DNA of 17,435 bases from Deltaproteobacteria bacterium (GTDB lineage Bacteria > Desulfobacterota > Syntrophia > Syntrophales > UBA2210). The DNA lies in NCBI GenBank assembly GCA_016934695.1, contig JAFGSH010000246.1:1-17435 (forward strand). Direction: 5' to 3'. Position numbers and translations under genes: made by a program. The notes below the pieces were generated by a model. It was not told where the DNA came from. It was given only the letters and a program-made list of their open reading frames with translations, and made no database searches. Shown here piece after piece: positions 15,315 to 17,435 of this stretch; positions within the stretch are counted from its first letter, which is position 1; each line of letters starts with the position of its first letter.

Positions 15315-15936
15315 CGTTACGCTCTCCCCTCTGTATTTTTACATCGATTCGCATCACGGCACGCGCGGCTGCACCTCTTCTCATGCCGGGGTCCAAGCCA
15401 CCACCTTTCGCGCGCAGCCTCATTGCATACTACACACCAAACAGCCGCCATTCGTCACAACAGGGGTACACGCCATCGAAGATACAGACAAATTCATGGG
15501 TGGATCGGGCAGTGTGAATTTTTAGCGAGCTTGTATATTAGTAAATACTACAATTGTGTTTAAATGCAATAAAAAAGACGGTGCTCGGATAAATATTCGA
15601 ATGGACTCTCCTCGCACGTGCATCCTCCTCCCACCGGCGAGAAGGCACGATTTTCGTATTGAAAGCCTATAATACTGTACGTCTAGAGAGGGCTGTCCCG
15701 AGCGACAGCGAACGGCGCATCCCCGGAAGGGGCGCGCCATCGAAGATGCAGGTCTTCGTCATAGACGAGATCCGGTGATATGGAGACTTAACGAATACTA
15801 CATTTTTGTAGATATTAAGAGTAGGCCCTGTGTCCGGAGCCCTCCTACCGCATGAACGGCCGCTCGTGTCTGCCCGCAAAGGGGAACGCCGCTGTACACA
15901 TCGTGATGCCGCAGTATGCGCATAGGAGGTGAATCA
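15315..15936. other. Long intergenic region upstream of gdhA with repeats and hairpins
   Basis: I find no convincing protein gene in these 622 bp; the open frames are short and lack ribosome-binding sites at proper spacing. A candidate gdhA promoter on the minus strand is TTGCAT (15564-15569), 16 bases, TATTTA (15542-15547), which would give a leader of about 220 bases. Two diverged copies of a roughly 90-bp unit lie at about 15469-15560 and 15730-15812. Between them the plus strand has TATAAT at 15669-15674 followed by a series of hairpins. No tRNA, T-box or riboswitch consensus that I know is present. Confidence 0.6.
15469..15812 (+). repeat. Two diverged copies of a regulatory-looking unit
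   Basis: CGCCATCGAAGAT(A/G)CAG occurs at about 15471-15486 and 15735-15750. Downstream of each, at 65 and 51 bases on the same strand, comes AATACTACA with an adjacent inverted repeat: ACAATTGT in copy one and CTACATTTTTGTAG in copy two. The shared order suggests an old duplication. The AATACTACA block of the first copy overlaps the predicted gdhA -10. Confidence 0.5.
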
Positions 15937-16014
15937 TTGATTGAATGGGTACCGCGGACAAGTAAGCTCATAGCAATGGGGTCGAGAGGGGGGTGTTATT
16001 TCTCACCGCCGTGA
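15937..16014 (+). CDS. Possible 25-residue micro-ORF with a perfect Shine-Dalgarno
   Basis: AGGAGGT at 15924-15930 is a full Shine-Dalgarno, six bases before a TTG that opens a 25-codon frame to TGA at 16012. The peptide reads M-I-E-W-V-P-R-T-S-K-L-I-A-M-G-S-R-G-G-C-Y-F-S-P-P. It has no family match that I know. It could be a leader peptide, a small protein, or a stray ribosome site. Its 3' end overlaps the 3' end of a minus-strand gene. A promoter is not obvious. Confidence 0.3.
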   Translation: MIEWVPRTSKLIAMGSRGGCYFSPP

Positions 16015-16221
16015 AGGGGGCAGAGCGGTGACGAGCCGGTCTCCCGCCCAGACGGGGCGAACCCGGTCGATGATGTGCAGGGTGTCGAAACGGCCCTCCC
16101 GATGCCACCTCTCACGATCCGCACCATCAAGGGAGGCAAACAGGTGCGCCGGGCAACAGGCACCGCACTGTATGCATGATGGGTCTACGCCATTTTTCTT
16201 CGCGCTTGTTCCGTTCTCCAT
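16003..16221 (-). CDS. Short YkgJ-like cysteine-cluster protein, apparently truncated
   Basis: From the ATG at 16221 this is 72 residues, with C-I-Q-C-G-A-C-C-P (C-x2-C-x2-C-C) near residue 16. Then come L-D-G-A-D-R-E-R-W-H-R-E-G-R-F-D-T-L, the spacing and D-x-x-R-W-x-x-x-G-R-x-D motif of YkgJ-family proteins. Family members usually continue to a C-P-F-L segment and further cysteines. Here the frame ends at A-L-P-P-S-R-R-stop, while a neighbouring frame reads C-P-L-H-G-G-E-K-stop over the same bases. A frameshift near 16014-16022 plus loss of the 3' end is likely, so the gene may be a remnant. An ATG at 16266 would lengthen it by 15 residues. The ribosome-binding site is weak either way. Confidence 0.5.
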   Translation of the reverse strand: MENGTSAKKNGVDPSCIQCGACCPAHLFASLDGADRERWHREGRFDTLHIIDRVRPVWAGDRLVTALPPSRR

Positions 16222-16306
16222 GTCACCACGCTTGACCCGGTGGCGGGAATCGGATAGTGAGGCCATGATAGAATGGGGTGTGTTTGATTAATTTTGGAGC
16301 ATCGTG

Positions 16307-17215
16307 ATGCCTCGACTGAATATGACCGGTGACTATTACAGGAACCATCCGGTTGATCTTCTGACGGAGTACACCATATGCGAGTCTCTTTCCTACACGC
16401 ATTCCCCGTATATGGCGGCGCTGGAGCGCCCCCGGTCCTACGGCGCCCTGGTGGGGGAAAAATTGCGCGAGTGCGGCCTGCTGCACCGGGGGTGCCGTCT
16501 CTGCGAGATCGGCGGGGGACGGGGGAGCCTCATGGCCGGGCTCCTCGAAGAACAGGGTAACCTGATAGATCATGTCCTGATGGTGGATCTTTCGTTGTCC
16601 TTTCTGAAACAGCAGAGAAAGCGGCTGGAGCCGTGGAAGGAGAGGGTCGGTTTTCTGAACACCGATATCGGCGGGTTCCTCCCGCCGCTGACGGGGCAGT
16701 ACCGCGTCATACTGAACGAAGTGGCGGGGGATCTCGACACCTGGGCGGATATCGACAGCCGGGATCTTCCGCCTCCCGCGGCGATCCTGATCGAACGGTA
16801 TCGCCTCGCTATTCCCCGAACGGGTTTCTTTCATTTCAATATCGGCGCAATCCTCCTCGTCGAGGAACTGTGCCGGAGGGGAATTCCCGCCTTCATCACC
16901 GAGCACGCCTGTGACTGCCTGATTCCCCGGGGGATGGAGTACCTCTCCCGCGGGCTTCAGCCCGACGGATATCCCCGTGAGATTCGGTTGAAGGGACACT
17001 CGGAATTCACCATCAGGTTCGATCATCTCATCGCCGTTGCCCGCTGGTGGGGCAGAGATGTTCAAACAGGGCCGCTCATCGATCTGGTGGGGATCGGCCC
17101 AACGCCGAAAATGAGGTTTATCTTTACCGCCGGTGCCTGCGCGACCGATGAGCAGGAACACATCCTCGAACTCCTGGATCATATTCGGGAGTACCGGTGG
17201 CTCATCATCCGGTGA
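16307..17215 (+). CDS. SAM-dependent methyltransferase-like protein, substrate unknown
   Basis: From the ATG at 16307, with GGAG seven bases upstream, this is 302 residues; a GTG at 16304 is the alternative. Motif I of class I methyltransferases is clear (L-C-E-I-G-G-G-R-G-S-L, residues 65-75), and the acidic end of the second strand appears as M-V-D-L-S at 92-96. After T-D-I-G-G-F-L-P-P comes V-I-L-N-E-V-A-G-D-L-D-T, in the motif IV position. The C-terminal half has R-T-G-F-F-H-F-N-I-G-A-I and E-H-A-C-D, and beta-rich segments I cannot place. The EIGGG-plus-NE pattern is somewhat like the MidA/DUF185 group, but this is a weak resemblance. It stands alone with no partner that would suggest a substrate. 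Confidence 0.8.
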   Translation: MPRLNMTGDYYRNHPVDLLTEYTICESLSYTHSPYMAALERPRSYGALVGEKLRECGLLHRGCRLCEIGGGRGSLMAGLLEEQGNLIDHVLMVDLSLSFLKQQRKRLEPWKERVGFLNTDIGGFLPPLTGQYRVILNEVAGDLDTWADIDSRDLPPPAAILIERYRLAIPRTGFFHFNIGAILLVEELCRRGIPAFITEHACDCLIPRGMEYLSRGLQPDGYPREIRLKGHSEFTIRFDHLIAVARWWGRDVQTGPLIDLVGIGPTPKMRFIFTAGACATDEQEHILELLDHIREYRWLIIR

Positions 17216-17265
17216 AGCCGGATCGGTCTGTTTGGTGTTTGTACCGATACGATGCCGGCGTCGTC

Positions 17266-17435
17266 TCAACCCGCGTCCGCGGGAACATTCTTCTTGTCTT
17301 TTGTATAGTATGATGACGCCTCGCCGCTGAGCAGGTAATACGTCGCAACGGAGAAAAGAATGATGTTGATTATGTTGACGGCGGCGGGGATGGAATAGAG
17401 CATCTCTCTTCCGGCGAGAACGTATAGATTGTACA
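17266..17435 (-). CDS. C-terminal part of a membrane protein (5' end outside window or nearby)
   Basis: On the minus strand a frame is open from the window edge to a TGA at 17266-17268. It reads Y-N-L-Y-V-L-A-G-R-E-M-L-Y-S-I-P-A-A-V-N, then a hydrophobic stretch I-I-N-I-I-L-F-S-V-A-T-Y-Y-L-L, and a hydrophilic tail with K-D-K-K-N-V. At least one transmembrane helix is present. The Met at 17403 could be an internal start, but G-G-A-A-G-A-G-A-G sits too close to it for a normal ribosome site, so continuation beyond the window is more likely. The family cannot be named from this fragment. It is convergent with the methyltransferase gene, 50 bp away. Confidence 0.55.
   Translation of the reverse strand, partial: YNLYVLAGREMLYSIPAAVNIINIILFSVATYYLLSGEASSYYTKDKKNVPADAG

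Noticed and set aside
15714..15738. GGAA-capped hairpin as part of an SRP (4.5S) RNA
   Set aside because: The conserved GUCAGG...AGCAGCC internal loops of SRP RNA are missing.
15522..15740. 72-codon minus-strand frame with GGAGGAGG directly before an internal ATG
   Set aside because: The Shine-Dalgarno touches the ATG with no spacer, the peptide is unremarkable, and it runs through the predicted gdhA promoter.
15667..15879. 70-codon minus-strand frame in the gdhA upstream region
   Set aside because: No ribosome-binding site or domain; it covers hairpins and the repeated element.
1..17435. CRISPR array, prophage, transposase or tRNA gene
   Set aside because: No regularly spaced repeats, no integrase or transposase motifs, and no cloverleaf with a T-loop were found on reading both strands.

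Overview
The window is about 17.4 kb of gene-dense bacterial chromosome, fairly GC-rich. It carries core metabolism, not accessory DNA. The mix suggests a deltaproteobacterium (Desulfobacterota, perhaps a syntroph or sulfate-reducer relative): a stand-alone TrpB2-type tryptophan synthase beta, a zinc-ribbon/DUF3426 membrane protein next to hpt, cysteine-cluster (YkgJ-like) proteins, and a C-terminal ACT-domain fragment of the kind found beside phenylacetate-CoA ligases. The lineage is inferred from gene content, not from a search.

Layout. 1-736 (+): the 3' end of an ACT-domain gene, then a small ribbon-helix-helix-like protein. 887-4016 (-): trpB2, a small unknown gene and rarA, reading right to left. 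4017-4407: a divergent regulatory region. Leftward, towards trpB2, it holds a promoter overlapped by an 18-bp perfect palindrome, a 22-codon leader peptide with Trp-Trp-Trp-Arg-Phe-Trp, a terminator whose 5' arm can also pair with the end of the leader ORF, and a second terminator-like hairpin. Rightward it holds a good sigma70-type promoter for purD. 4408-8513 (+): purD-purH-purE-tsaC, three purine-synthesis steps plus the tRNA t6A enzyme. 8539-9152 (-): a decayed RCK-gated potassium channel pseudogene with three lesions. 9197-12001 (-): a cysteine-cluster protein, hpt and a zinc-ribbon/DUF3426 protein in one tight operon with an overlapping stop/start. 12205-13653 (+): gltX, ending at a bidirectional terminator. 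13696-15314 (-): gdhA with its own terminator, then a small two-helix membrane protein. 15315-15936: a long intergenic region with a diverged duplication and several hairpins. 15937-17435: a micro-ORF with a perfect Shine-Dalgarno, a truncated YkgJ-like gene (-), an orphan SAM methyltransferase (+) and the end of a membrane-protein gene (-).

The most notable item is the trpB2 leader. It has every part of classical ribosome-mediated tryptophan attenuation: a leader ORF with four Trp codons, a terminator with a U-tract, and a mutually exclusive antiterminator whose upstream strand spans the leader's last codons. It lies in front of a trpB2 with no trpA beside it. This is direct sequence evidence that the stand-alone enzyme is controlled by tRNA-Trp charging, and so works in tryptophan supply. 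The palindrome over the promoter suggests an extra repressor layer.
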